From NCBI GenBank assembly GCA_964017185.1, contig OZ024869.1:54338761-54402760 (forward strand): 64,000 bases of DNA, written 5' to 3'. A program made the position numbers and the translations under genes. Source of the DNA: Rugalucina vietnamica. Lineage: Eukaryota > Mollusca > Bivalvia > Lucinida > Lucinidae. Every line of letters begins with the position of its first letter. Position 1 is the stretch's first letter. Of this stretch, positions 20,131 through 28,672 are shown in pieces. The notes under the pieces were generated by a model. That model worked only from the letters and a program-made list of their open reading frames with translations. It was not told the DNA's origin and made no database searches.

Positions 20131-21039
20131 GTGAAACTTACGTTTTTGTCCATTTTGGTCAAGCAGTACATTCGCGTCCCGTTCATTCGGCCGTTGTTCG
20201 TGAACTGCTTTGCTTACTGCATACTGGATTGCCATAAAGACCCTCTATTTGTGGTGGTTGCAGATTCCAGGTGTTATAGATTTGACAGAAAGCAGCACCC
20301 GCCCAATCTGAACCTTGTTTTTGTCATTTCAAGGGGCAAAACTGTAGAGGAATTGTATTCTGATGTTGTTTCTACCCTTCGGACTGTACCCTCTGACAGG
20401 ATTATTTCGTTTAAATTTTGTGCTGGAATTAATAAATTCCTCCAGAAAGCATACCTTGGGGCTAAAGGATCAGTATTTAGACCGTCAAATTTGTCTGCTG
20501 AGGCATTTATTGAGTCCCTGGCCAATATTAAATCCAAACTAAAGGCTAGATTCCCAAACTCAAAGGTTGCTTTTGGTACAATTCCCCCTGTACATTTTGG
20601 ACATTTGCAAGAATCACGATTGAAGTCGGGTTTATTGAAAGAAGTCCATTTTACCGCAGATGAGTTAGCCCTTTTCCAAGACCAAACCTATGCGAAACTG
20701 GCTCTTGTAAATTGTGACATTATTGAGTTAAACAAAGTGGAACGTGTATGGACTCTGGGGCTGTCAGAAATAATTGTTAAATGTCACACAAAAAGTAGTG
20801 GTCGGTCTAATTCAAAAGCTAAGAAGGTGACGAGTTATCACTTTGAGCGGTTATATGATGGGCTTCATGCTAGAAGTGATATAAAACAAAAGTGGTTCAA
20901 TCTAATCATTAAGGCCTGTGTGCGCGAGAAAGAGCTTTCTGTTAAGAAACCACACACACCTAAATTGAGTTGTAAACGAGACGGTGCAAGTGTTTGTGAG
21001 AAAGAAGAGGTGTGTTGGAAACGTGCGAAAAGGACATAA
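20131..21039 (+). CDS. SGNH/GDSL-hydrolase-like ORF of the LTR element
   Basis: About 302 codons, open from 20005 to the TAA at 21039. Landmarks of an SGNH fold appear in order: FVVVADSRCYRF (block I, Ser of the GDS-like turn), CAGIN (block III Gly and Asn), and LYDGLHARSDIKQKWF (block V Asp and His). All four catalytic-type residues are therefore present. The C-terminus is basic. The frame contains no methionine; the coordinates given start at a GTG, so initiation is unclear (non-AUG start, splicing from elsewhere, or loss of the 5' end). It lies between the primer-binding site and gag and is followed after about 80 bp by a 56-nt A tract. Substrate and role are unknown. Similar domains are known in CR1-type LINE ORF1. 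Confidence 0.75.
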   Translation: MKLTFLSILVKQYIRVPFIRPLFVNCFAYCILDCHKDPLFVVVADSRCYRFDRKQHPPNLNLVFVISRGKTVEELYSDVVSTLRTVPSDRIISFKFCAGINKFLQKAYLGAKGSVFRPSNLSAEAFIESLANIKSKLKARFPNSKVAFGTIPPVHFGHLQESRLKSGLLKEVHFTADELALFQDQTYAKLALVNCDIIELNKVERVWTLGLSEIIVKCHTKSSGRSNSKAKKVTSYHFERLYDGLHARSDIKQKWFNLIIKACVREKELSVKKPHTPKLSCKRDGASVCEKEEVCWKRAKRT

Positions 21040-21118
21040 TTGAGAGTTGTGTATTCTAATTTTAGTATAAGTACGCAATGACACTGTAAAGGCAATACTT
21101 TCTTGCTTAAACCCCATT

Positions 21119-21119
<1 letters not shown>

Positions 21120-21175
<56 letters not shown>
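21120..21175 (+). repeat. A tract of 56 nt inside the LTR element
   Basis: An uninterrupted A run 80 bp after the stop of the SGNH-like ORF. No AATAAA was seen just before it. It could be a fossil mRNA tail or an expanded homopolymer. Confidence 0.95.
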
Positions 21176-21179
<4 letters not shown>

Positions 21180-21260
21180 GTACAGTCACCGTGGTGGTTT
21201 TTATTTTACTTGCTAATTACAGTACAGTCACTGTGGTGGTTTTTATTTTACTTGCTATAA
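21176..21260 (+). repeat. Two tandem copies of a 42 bp unit
   Basis: ACAGTACAGTCACxGTGGTG plus GTTTTTATTTTACTTGCTA occurs twice head to tail with one substitution, immediately after the A tract and before the gag leader. Confidence 0.9.
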
Positions 21261-21321
21261 GAGTAGAGTTTATAAAAAAAATCTTGCATACAATTCAGGG
21301 TATTGTAATTTAACTAACAAA

Positions 21322-22440
21322 ATGGCTACTGGTGGAGATTTGACACCTAAGACAGAACCCAGCTCAAAAAAATTATCGGATCTGGTACAAAGTCTGAAAC
21401 CCGGTATTGGACCAGGTATTCCTAAGCCGAAGTTCTACTCTACACCAGGTGATGCTTCACCACTCCCTACACCCGGCCAAATTCCATCGACCCCTAAACC
21501 TATGTTCCTGGCTGCACAACCCCCTCAATTTCCTGGAAAACAAGGAGATGACTTCGAATTATGGGTGAAAAGGTTTGAGGCATGGGCAAAGTTACATGCA
21601 CCGAGCAATGAGGAAAAGGTACTGTTGTTCCCGACCTTGCTAGGTGATGCTGCATTTAGTGTTTTCCTATCACTAACAGAACTCGAACAGAATGACTTCG
21701 ACACCATGAAGTCCAAGTTTTTGGCCGCATATTCGTCAAACGCAATGATTGATGCGTTTAGAGCAGAACTACAGTCAAGAGTAAGGAGGGATGGCGAAAA
21801 TCTTGTCGTGTATGCTGCAGAACTTAGGCGGTTAGTAAAGCGGGCCTTTCCCAAGTACAATGAGGAGGCAAGAGAAGATGTAGTCCTCAGTAAGTTTTTG
21901 GAAGGCACTGGTGACATAGGAAAGAAAGTCCGGCGACGTGACCCAAGAAATGTAGAAGAGGCCATTGAGAAAGCCAGTCGGCTAGAAGTACAATATGAGC
22001 TGGACAAGAAAACAGTAAAGGTCTCACAGGTAGAAATTAGTGAAACAGAAACAAGATTCAAACAGATGACTGAAGCAATGGATGAGCTGAAAGTACAGGT
22101 GGCCCAGCTTTCAGCGGCTAACACTCGAGCAGGAAGAGGACATAATTTTGCATGCTATAACTGTGGTATGACTGGTCACTTTGCCAGAGACTGTGGGAAA
22201 CCAAAATCAAATCGAGGGGGTGGAGGAAAAAGGCCAGGTTCTTTTGGCTCCCGTGGAAGGGGTCGTGGCTTTTCTCGTGGCAGGGGGGTGGTTCGGCGAC
22301 CACCCAGGATTTTCAGTAAAGGCCGGCACTCGGCCCAAAGTGTCGGCTTCTCCCTGGGCACCTACCATATCATCCCTCAACAAATCATCCACAATATGCA
22401 ACATAGAAATCGAAGGAATAGAAACAAAAGCATTTGTTGA
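21322..22440 (+). CDS. Gag of the LTR element
   Basis: 372 codons starting at ATG after AACTAACAAA. It has a proline-rich N-terminus, then a capsid-like middle (FELWVKRFEAWAKLHA, LLGDAAFSVF and RRLVKRAFPKYNEEAREDVV, typical of Ty3/gypsy Gag), a coiled-coil-like stretch near residues 215-260, and one CCHC zinc knuckle CYNCGMTGHFARDC at about residue 278-291. An Arg/Gly-rich tail follows (GRGRGFSRGRG). It would form the virus-like particle that packages element RNA. Its 3' end overlaps the protease frame by about 260 bp, so Pol expression would need a +1 (or -2) ribosomal frameshift. Confidence 0.92.
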   Translation: MATGGDLTPKTEPSSKKLSDLVQSLKPGIGPGIPKPKFYSTPGDASPLPTPGQIPSTPKPMFLAAQPPQFPGKQGDDFELWVKRFEAWAKLHAPSNEEKVLLFPTLLGDAAFSVFLSLTELEQNDFDTMKSKFLAAYSSNAMIDAFRAELQSRVRRDGENLVVYAAELRRLVKRAFPKYNEEAREDVVLSKFLEGTGDIGKKVRRRDPRNVEEAIEKASRLEVQYELDKKTVKVSQVEISETETRFKQMTEAMDELKVQVAQLSAANTRAGRGHNFACYNCGMTGHFARDCGKPKSNRGGGGKRPGSFGSRGRGRGFSRGRGVVRRPPRIFSKGRHSAQSVGFSLGTYHIIPQQIIHNMQHRNRRNRNKSIC

Positions 22441-22921
22441 TACCGGAGCGGAGACTTCTCTTGTAAGTGAAAAATTCAGGCAGTCGTCCAACATATTGAA
22501 AAAACTGAGAGTTCAAAATGTGAATGGTTTGAAAGCAACATCCGTGAATAATGAGCCAGTACACCTACTCGGGTGTGTGAAGTTCAACCTGAAACTCGGT
22601 GACGTGGATAAAACATGGTCATTCTATGTTACAAGAGAAATGTCACACCCTATCCTTCTGGGTCGGGACTTCATTCAGGCGAATGAGGTAACAATAAATG
22701 GGGCGAAATCAGAAATGACCATAGGATCATCCACTATTCAATTTCTTCCACTGTGGAAAATACTCCCACGTGTGTGTTCGGCATCATTGAAGGAGACAAT
22801 TATCATCCCTTCAAGGACTGAAATTATAGCAGCTGCTAAACTAGAACCAGTAAAGAACTACGAAATTGTACCTGATGGTTTTGATGGGGTTCTAGAAGCA
22901 AGGGATGTTTTTCAGAATTAA
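22181..22921 (+). CDS. Protease region of Pol, ends at an in-frame stop
   Basis: Frame +1 to gag. It contains the aspartic protease motif AFVDTGAETSLVS and the downstream ILLGRDF motif of retropepsins. The frame ends at TAA 22919-22921; the same frame resumes at once with protein-like sequence (VLVARTAGTVVQGSTPVKLM), so this looks like a nonsense mutation rather than a true end. The first part overlaps gag, so the real upstream boundary depends on the frameshift site. Confidence 0.88.
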   Translation: MPETVGNQNQIEGVEEKGQVLLAPVEGVVAFLVAGGWFGDHPGFSVKAGTRPKVSASPWAPTISSLNKSSTICNIEIEGIETKAFVDTGAETSLVSEKFRQSSNILKKLRVQNVNGLKATSVNNEPVHLLGCVKFNLKLGDVDKTWSFYVTREMSHPILLGRDFIQANEVTINGAKSEMTIGSSTIQFLPLWKILPRVCSASLKETIIIPSRTEIIAAAKLEPVKNYEIVPDGFDGVLEARDVFQN

Positions 22922-23453
22922 GAAGGTGTGTTAGTAGCAAGGACAGCTGGTACTGTAGTACAGGGCTCAACACCTGTTAAGTTAATGAATGTTGGTGAAT
23001 CAGAGGTCAAACTATCAGCCGGTACTTGTATAGGATCATTCTATGCAGCTGTGCCAAATAATGCTAAAGTGGCTCGAGTAGGGATCTACGAATTTGTAGA
23101 TTGTGATATTAATGAGGATGATCCTCCAACAGTAAAGCACTCAAAGGGAAATGGTACACCACCTAGCATAAATTTGGACAAGCCAAATTTAACCAGCCAA
23201 CAGAAAAGGGGAGCAGAGAGAACTTCTGACAGAATTCCAAGATATATTTTCAGATTCAAAAAGTAATTTGGGTAGGACAAGTATGACACATCATAATATC
23301 TCCACAGGTGATGCTCGGCCAATTAAGCAACCGCCTCGCAGAGTTCCCTATGCAATGAGAGAACAACTTCAAGAACAGGTTGATGAAATGCTAGACCTAG
23401 CAAAAATCGAGCCAAGTCAAGTAAAAGCCCTTGGTCATCACCCGTGGTGTTAG
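22922..23453 (+). pseudogene. Protease-RT connector, broken reading frame
   Basis: Same frame as the protease up to about 23205, then Pol-like sequence moves by one position near the AAAAGGGG run (the downstream reading shows LLTEFQDIFSD and QPPRRVPYAMREQLQEQVDE, typical of the segment before RT). It moves back near 23425-23440 at a GTAAAAGCCC stretch. Net effect: one stop and two indel-type breaks within about 520 bp. Both indels are in homopolymers, so assembly or read error is possible. Confidence 0.8.
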
Positions 23454-26400
23454 TGAGGAAGAAAGACGGCTCCTTAAGGTTCTGCGTCGATTACCGCAGA
23501 TTAAACGCTGTTACTTGTAAAGATGCTCATCCACTCCCAAGGGTCGACGACTGTCTTGACGCGTTAAGTGGTTCCCAAGTGTTCAGTACACTTGACTGTG
23601 CAAGTGGATATTGGCAAGTTGAAATGAAGCCAGAAGACCGTGAAAAGACTGCTTTCTCTACCGGTGAAAACTTGTTCCAGTTCAAAGTAATGCCCTTTGG
23701 GTTAACAAATTCTCCCGCCACGTTCCAACGGCTAATGGATTTGGTTCTGGCAGGGATACACTGGAAATGTTGTCTTGTGTATCTGGACGACATTATCGTC
23801 TTCACTAACACAATTGAGGAGCATTTGACTACGCTACGGGAGGTGTTTCAGTGTATACGAAATGCAGGATTGAAACTCAAAAGTTCAAAATGTCAGTTGT
23901 TCGAAACAAGTGTCTCGTTTCTAGGTCATAAAGTATCTGGTGCTGGCATAAGTCCAGACTCTACAAACATAGAAAAAGTTCTAAACTTTGCAGTTCCAAG
24001 GGATGTGACACAACTGCAGAGTTTCTTAGGTCTAGCAAACTACTACCGGAAGTTCATCAAAGACTTTGCCCATATTGCTGAACCCCTGAATAGGCTTATG
24101 CATAAGGATACTGAATTTCTCTGGACAGATGCATGCCAGAATGCTTTTGAGAAACTACGACAAAATCTCACCACTTATCCCGTGCTGGCTTATCCAGATT
24201 TCCAACAGACCTTCCGTGTCCAAACAGATGCATCAGGCTGGGCAGTGGGAGCTGTTCTATCACAAGAACAGAGAGGAAAGGAACAGGTCATTGCATATGC
24301 AAGCTCAACTCTATCAAAGGCGGAGAGGAATTGGAGCACCTACGACAAAGAATTCTATGCAGTTGTGTGGGCAATAAGACACTTTAGACCATACCTTGGA
24401 GGTTCCAGATTTGTTGTTATGACAGACCATAAGCCACTTGTAAACATCAAGAGCATCAAACCAGGGCACGACCCAACAGGTAGGAGAGAAAGATGGTCCA
24501 TAGAACTTAGTGCTTATGACTTCTCCATGCAATACAGGAAAGGTATAAATAACGGAAATGCTGACGCACTCTCAAGAGTACCTGTAAATGCTGATGAAAA
24601 AGACAATCAGATGGGCCTGGATGTGGTGGAAACTTTGTCGGCAGCAGGTAGCAGCTCACACATATCCGTCGCACCAGGTCCCCATACAGAGGCAGAGAAA
24701 CATTTAGGGTCTCGTCCTTTGGCTCTGGCTGTGTCGGCAGCAGATAGCAGCTCACACTCCCGGGGTCAAAGTCAGAACCCAGATGAAAATCATGTTGGGT
24801 CATGGTTGGAGAAGCTTGACGTAAAGAGCCGTCAAGAGAACGACCCTCAGATCAAACCGATATTGACAATGGTTCGAAGGGGGACAAGAGCACCTCTACA
24901 TGGCGCAGTTTGCCCAGCATTACGAAATCTGTGGAGCCAGTGGTCACGACTTGTTGTGAGCAATGGAATTCTGTATCGCAAATGGGAGACTGAAGATGGA
25001 AATACATCCCATTTGCAATTGGTTGTTCCAAAGACACTAACAAAAGATGTTCTGAAATCTCTCCATTCACAGAATACAGCTGCACACCTGGGGTATGAGA
25101 AAACTTTTAACAAAGTCAAGGCCAGATTCTATTGGTTTGGGTACCAAAGAGAGACTGAACAATTCTGTAAACAGTGTGAGATGTGTGCCGCTTCAAAAGC
25201 ACCTCCATACACTGTCAAAGCTCCTCTTCAACAGGATCCGCCATCATACCCATGGGAAAGAATAGCAATGGATGTGGTTGGGCCACTCCCAAGAACTGAG
25301 GCCGGCAACAGGTTCATACTGGTCGTCTCGGATTACTTCACAAAATGGCCAGAGGCCTTTGCTCTAAAAGACCACAAAGCTGAAACGATAGCAGCAGTAC
25401 TCGTCGATGAGGTCATTTGTCGGCATGGGGTTCCTCGGTCCATCCATACAGATCAGGGTAGGGATTTTGAATCAACCCTCCTTAAGAATATGTGTGAGCT
25501 CCTTGAAGTGGAGAAAACTAGGACGACCGCATACCACCCGGAATCTGACGGACTGGTGGAAAGGTTGAATAAGACATTGGTCACCATGCTCAGAACTTGT
25601 GTTGATGAGGAACAGAAGAATTGGGATACCTTGCTTCCAAAGATACTTCTGGGGTACCGTACTAGTGTACAAACCACCACAGGATACTCGCCATTCCGCC
25701 TAGTGTATGGAAGAGAGGCTATGCTACCCGTGGATATAATGTTCGGGGGCTCGAAAGAAAGATTCTCCACCCAAAATAGGTTTGTGAACCAACAGGATGA
25801 GTTTCTAGAGAAGGCATTTGAGATGGTACGCAGTCACTCTAAGTTGGAGCAGAAGCGGCAAAAGTACTATTACGACAGAAGGGTCCATCCTAGCTGTAAA
25901 AAAGTGAAGTATGATGTGGGTGACTGGGTTAGAGTTTACAATCCCAGCACAAAAAGAGGGCAGGTTAGGAAGTTAAAAAGGTGTTATAGAGGTCCCTATC
26001 GAGTAATTAAAGTAATCTCAGATGTAGTATATAGAGTCCAGAGAGTTAATGGAAGGCAGCGAATTGTGGTACACTACAACCGTCTGAAAGACGCGAATCA
26101 AGAGAAAACTATGGAAAGTGCTCCTTATGAAACACCACAGTCTACAGCAACAGGGCCTTCTGAGGGAGAGAATCCAGATGATGCCAAAGCATTGACAGAT
26201 ACAATTGACGACCTCAGGGGGATCACAATTTCGGATCAACTGCCTAATGGGCCAGATGCCTTAGGTCAAGAAAGGGATACTTCATTGCCTACTGATGGGC
26301 ATACGCAAACATTTAATTCAGGTGTGGATGATATGGTGGGTGCACAGGATATTTCGACGCCTTCTGAAAATGTAAATCAATCAGACAATAGTGGCGTACA

Positions 26401-26590
26401 TGTTGCATTTGATTCTGCATCTGTCAGTCCCGACAGTACGGTCATTCAAACATATACAAATGAGCAGTCGAATGATACCATTGACGACAGAATCATCAGT
26501 AGCCATGAAGCTGACACTTTAATGGCCCAACAAACAAGAGTAGGTCGAATAACTAAACGGCCTGCTCATTTCAATGATTTTGTAATGTAA
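23444..26590 (+). CDS. Pol of the LTR element: RT, RNase H, integrase
   Basis: 1048 codons, uninterrupted. RT begins with VLVRKKDGSLRFCVDYRRLN and has MPFGLTNSPATFQRLMD and the catalytic YLDD box (YLDDIIVF). RNase H follows with VQTDASGWAVGAVLSQ and ends near NADALSR. The integrase has an HHCC zinc domain (HLGYEKTF ... CKQCEMC), and the catalytic D,D,E are in AMDVVGPLP, HTDQGRDF and YHPESDGLVERLN. A GPY-type module (RGPYRVIKV) comes next, then a polar tail of about 160 residues. These copy element RNA to DNA and insert it. The real N-terminus is upstream across the broken connector, so the ATG at 23444 is only the first in frame. Confidence 0.95.
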   Translation: MVLVRKKDGSLRFCVDYRRLNAVTCKDAHPLPRVDDCLDALSGSQVFSTLDCASGYWQVEMKPEDREKTAFSTGENLFQFKVMPFGLTNSPATFQRLMDLVLAGIHWKCCLVYLDDIIVFTNTIEEHLTTLREVFQCIRNAGLKLKSSKCQLFETSVSFLGHKVSGAGISPDSTNIEKVLNFAVPRDVTQLQSFLGLANYYRKFIKDFAHIAEPLNRLMHKDTEFLWTDACQNAFEKLRQNLTTYPVLAYPDFQQTFRVQTDASGWAVGAVLSQEQRGKEQVIAYASSTLSKAERNWSTYDKEFYAVVWAIRHFRPYLGGSRFVVMTDHKPLVNIKSIKPGHDPTGRRERWSIELSAYDFSMQYRKGINNGNADALSRVPVNADEKDNQMGLDVVETLSAAGSSSHISVAPGPHTEAEKHLGSRPLALAVSAADSSSHSRGQSQNPDENHVGSWLEKLDVKSRQENDPQIKPILTMVRRGTRAPLHGAVCPALRNLWSQWSRLVVSNGILYRKWETEDGNTSHLQLVVPKTLTKDVLKSLHSQNTAAHLGYEKTFNKVKARFYWFGYQRETEQFCKQCEMCAASKAPPYTVKAPLQQDPPSYPWERIAMDVVGPLPRTEAGNRFILVVSDYFTKWPEAFALKDHKAETIAAVLVDEVICRHGVPRSIHTDQGRDFESTLLKNMCELLEVEKTRTTAYHPESDGLVERLNKTLVTMLRTCVDEEQKNWDTLLPKILLGYRTSVQTTTGYSPFRLVYGREAMLPVDIMFGGSKERFSTQNRFVNQQDEFLEKAFEMVRSHSKLEQKRQKYYYDRRVHPSCKKVKYDVGDWVRVYNPSTKRGQVRKLKRCYRGPYRVIKVISDVVYRVQRVNGRQRIVVHYNRLKDANQEKTMESAPYETPQSTATGPSEGENPDDAKALTDTIDDLRGITISDQLPNGPDALGQERDTSLPTDGHTQTFNSGVDDMVGAQDISTPSENVNQSDNSGVHVAFDSASVSPDSTVIQTYTNEQSNDTIDDRIISSHEADTLMAQQTRVGRITKRPAHFNDFVM

Positions 26591-26846
26591 TGCTTGAAAT
26601 TATGCCGCATTGTATATAGTGTAAATATTTGGTTTGAGTTGTGTGTGAGTGTATAACTGTGACGAGTGTGTAAGTGAATCAGTAACTTTCGTTCAGAATC
26701 AATGCCCATGTTACTTTGAACCTCTTGTTAAGAAGTCCGTAATCTTGGATAATCTTTGTTTGAACTTATAATAAGGTGTTACTTAATGGCTCCATATTTG
26801 AAAACACTTCATTGGATTTGTACTTGAAACTTGGGCTTTTCCTATT

Positions 26847-26860
26847 AAAGGGGGGAGGAA
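26847..26860 (+). promoter_or_regulatory. Polypurine tract
   Basis: AAAGGGGGGAGGAA lies directly against the 3' LTR, the usual plus-strand priming site of LTR elements. Confidence 0.9.
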
Positions 26861-27056
26861 TGTAACATACGGTATCTCGTGCCACCACTCGCTTCGCCGT
26901 CGTGTGAAAACAAGTGCAACCAGGGAGAGCCTCGTTCTGGAGTGACCGGAGAGCGTGACTGAGATTGGGCCCAACACGGAAATCCAGAATTCACATCCTC
27001 TAACAACGATTCTACACCCACGGGAGTAGCAGACGGCAAGGTTGCGAGTTGTTACA
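26861..27056 (+). repeat. 3' LTR, 196 bp
   Basis: Appears identical to 19903-20098. It is followed by TATT, the repeat of the left flank. Confidence 0.95.
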
Positions 27057-27086
27057 TATTGATAAAAGCGCTGCAGACATGCATGC

Positions 27087-28164
27087 TAGCCCGCCACGCA
27101 AATTTAATTTAGTACAAATGCACAAATATCTTGATCAATAAATGCTCAAAATAAAGAGCAGAACGAAATTTTGACATAAATCAAGGACCAAAAAACTCTG
27201 TATATATTTGACAAAGTTTACTCATTCATGCTTCCATCCCAAACCACTCCTTCCAAATATGAACTATTATACAAAGACTGAAGAGAATTGGTCAGTGACT
27301 GCACAAAACAGAGAGAGGACACGAAATTTTAAAGTAAATCCAGGGCCATAATTCTGTACTTATTTGACAAAATTTACCCATCTTCAATCCCAAACCACTC
27401 CTTCCTAAAATGAACTCCTTTACAAAGTTTGAAGAAAATTGGTCAATAAATGCTCAAGATAGAGCCCGGAAACGAAAGTTCAACGTAAATCAAGGGCCAT
27501 AACTCTGTACATATTTGACAAATTTATCCACTTTTAATCCCAAACCACTCCTTCTTGATACAAACTTCTACACAAAGTTTGAAGAAAAATGGTCAATAAA
27601 TGCTCAAGATAGAGCCCGGAAAAGAAATTTTAACGTAAGTCAAGGGCCATAACTCTCTACATATTTGAAAAAATTTACCCATCTTCAATCCCAAACCACT
27701 CCTTCCTCATATAAGCTTCTATACAAAGTTTAAGAAAATTGGTCAATAAATGCTCAAGATAGAGCCCGGAAACGAAATTTTAATATAATTAATGGCCATT
27801 AACTCTGTACGTATTTGACGAAATTTACCTATCTTCAACCCTAAACCATTTCTTCCTGATATGAACTTCTATATTAAGTTGGAAGAAAATCGTTAAAAAT
27901 GCTAAAGATAGAGCCCGGAAACGACATTTTAACGTAAATCAAGGGCCATAACGCTGTACTTATTTGACGAAATTTACCCATCTTCAATCCCAGACCACTA
28001 CAGAAAATCGGTCAATAAATGCTCAAGATAGAGTCCGGAAACGAAGCGCTGACGGACGGACGGACAGACAGATAGACAGACAGACGGACGGACGGACGGA
28101 CACTCGAACGCAATTTTTTTGAGTGTATAACATAATACCTCGCACTTTTTCAAGTGGCGGGGTA
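27087..28164. mobile_element. TIR element with ~140 bp tandem units and a GACGGACGG run
   Basis: TAGCCCGCCAC at 27087 is inverted at 28154-28164 (GTGGCGGGGTA, one mismatch). The inside is five to seven diverged units of about 130-150 bp, each with GGTCAATAAATGCTCAAGAT, AGAGCCCGGAAACGAAA, TAAATCAAGGGCCATAACTC and TCAATCCCAAACCACTCCTT. The right end has GACGGACGGACGGACAGACA, then GAGTGTATAACATAAT. No ORF. Confidence 0.85.
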
Positions 28165-28672
28165 TAATATAGCAATTCTTGTACGGGCTTGCTGTTAATA
28201 CATGGCTTTTATTTATGCTCCTTACCGGGCGCCACGCAAAACATGTGCTAATAATCCTCGGGCTACGCCTTCGATTTTCAACACTCCCACCGGGACCTAG
28301 CGAATGTTGATGAATGGAAAATCATATTTGATCCCTATCCTACCCATAGATTAACGGTCGCCATGACAGGTTGTGTGTTTGTCGCTGTCGCTTAATTTGA
28401 CAATTTTGTGCTATCAATAGTGTTTGGAATTTATCAAAACTTCGTTTGGATCATTGGATAACACTATACTTCAAGGTACTATATATAAAAATTCGTTTCT
28501 CCATCCAAAAACGAAGATATTAACGTTTCTTTGGAATTCCATTGTCTGTCATTGTCTTCGATTTGTGTCACGTGAATAGTACTAACACTGCTCACAACAT
28601 ACCTGTGTTAGTCGATAGAAAATTACCCAACAAAAGAAACTGATTGATCTCTTCATCAGCTAAGTAAAGAAA
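28165..28672 (+). other. Probable 5' UTR of the LINE
   Basis: No repeat border is visible. Somewhere in this stretch the LINE begins; no target duplication could be matched to the 3' end. Confidence 0.4.

Larger units (their letters stand above)
19903..27056 (+). mobile_element. Ty3/gypsy-type LTR retrotransposon with an extra SGNH ORF
   Basis: 7154 bp element. Both 196 bp LTRs begin TGTAACA and end TGTTACA and look identical by eye. TATT flanks both sides (19899-19902 and 27057-27060) as a 4 bp target duplication. The order is LTR, primer-binding site, SGNH-like ORF, A tract, gag, protease, RT, RNase H, integrase, polypurine tract, LTR. RT before integrase defines Ty3/gypsy. Identical LTRs mean recent insertion, yet the protease-RT segment carries an in-frame stop and two frame changes, so this copy probably cannot make full Pol. 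Small LTRs, a leucine-type primer site and a Mag-like layout suit the group to which mollusc Steamer-like elements belong; that placement is inference. Confidence 0.95.

Noticed and set aside
21525-22124. 199-codon minus-strand frame opposite gag
   Set aside because: Mirror frame of a real coding region; Ser-rich shadow with no independent support.
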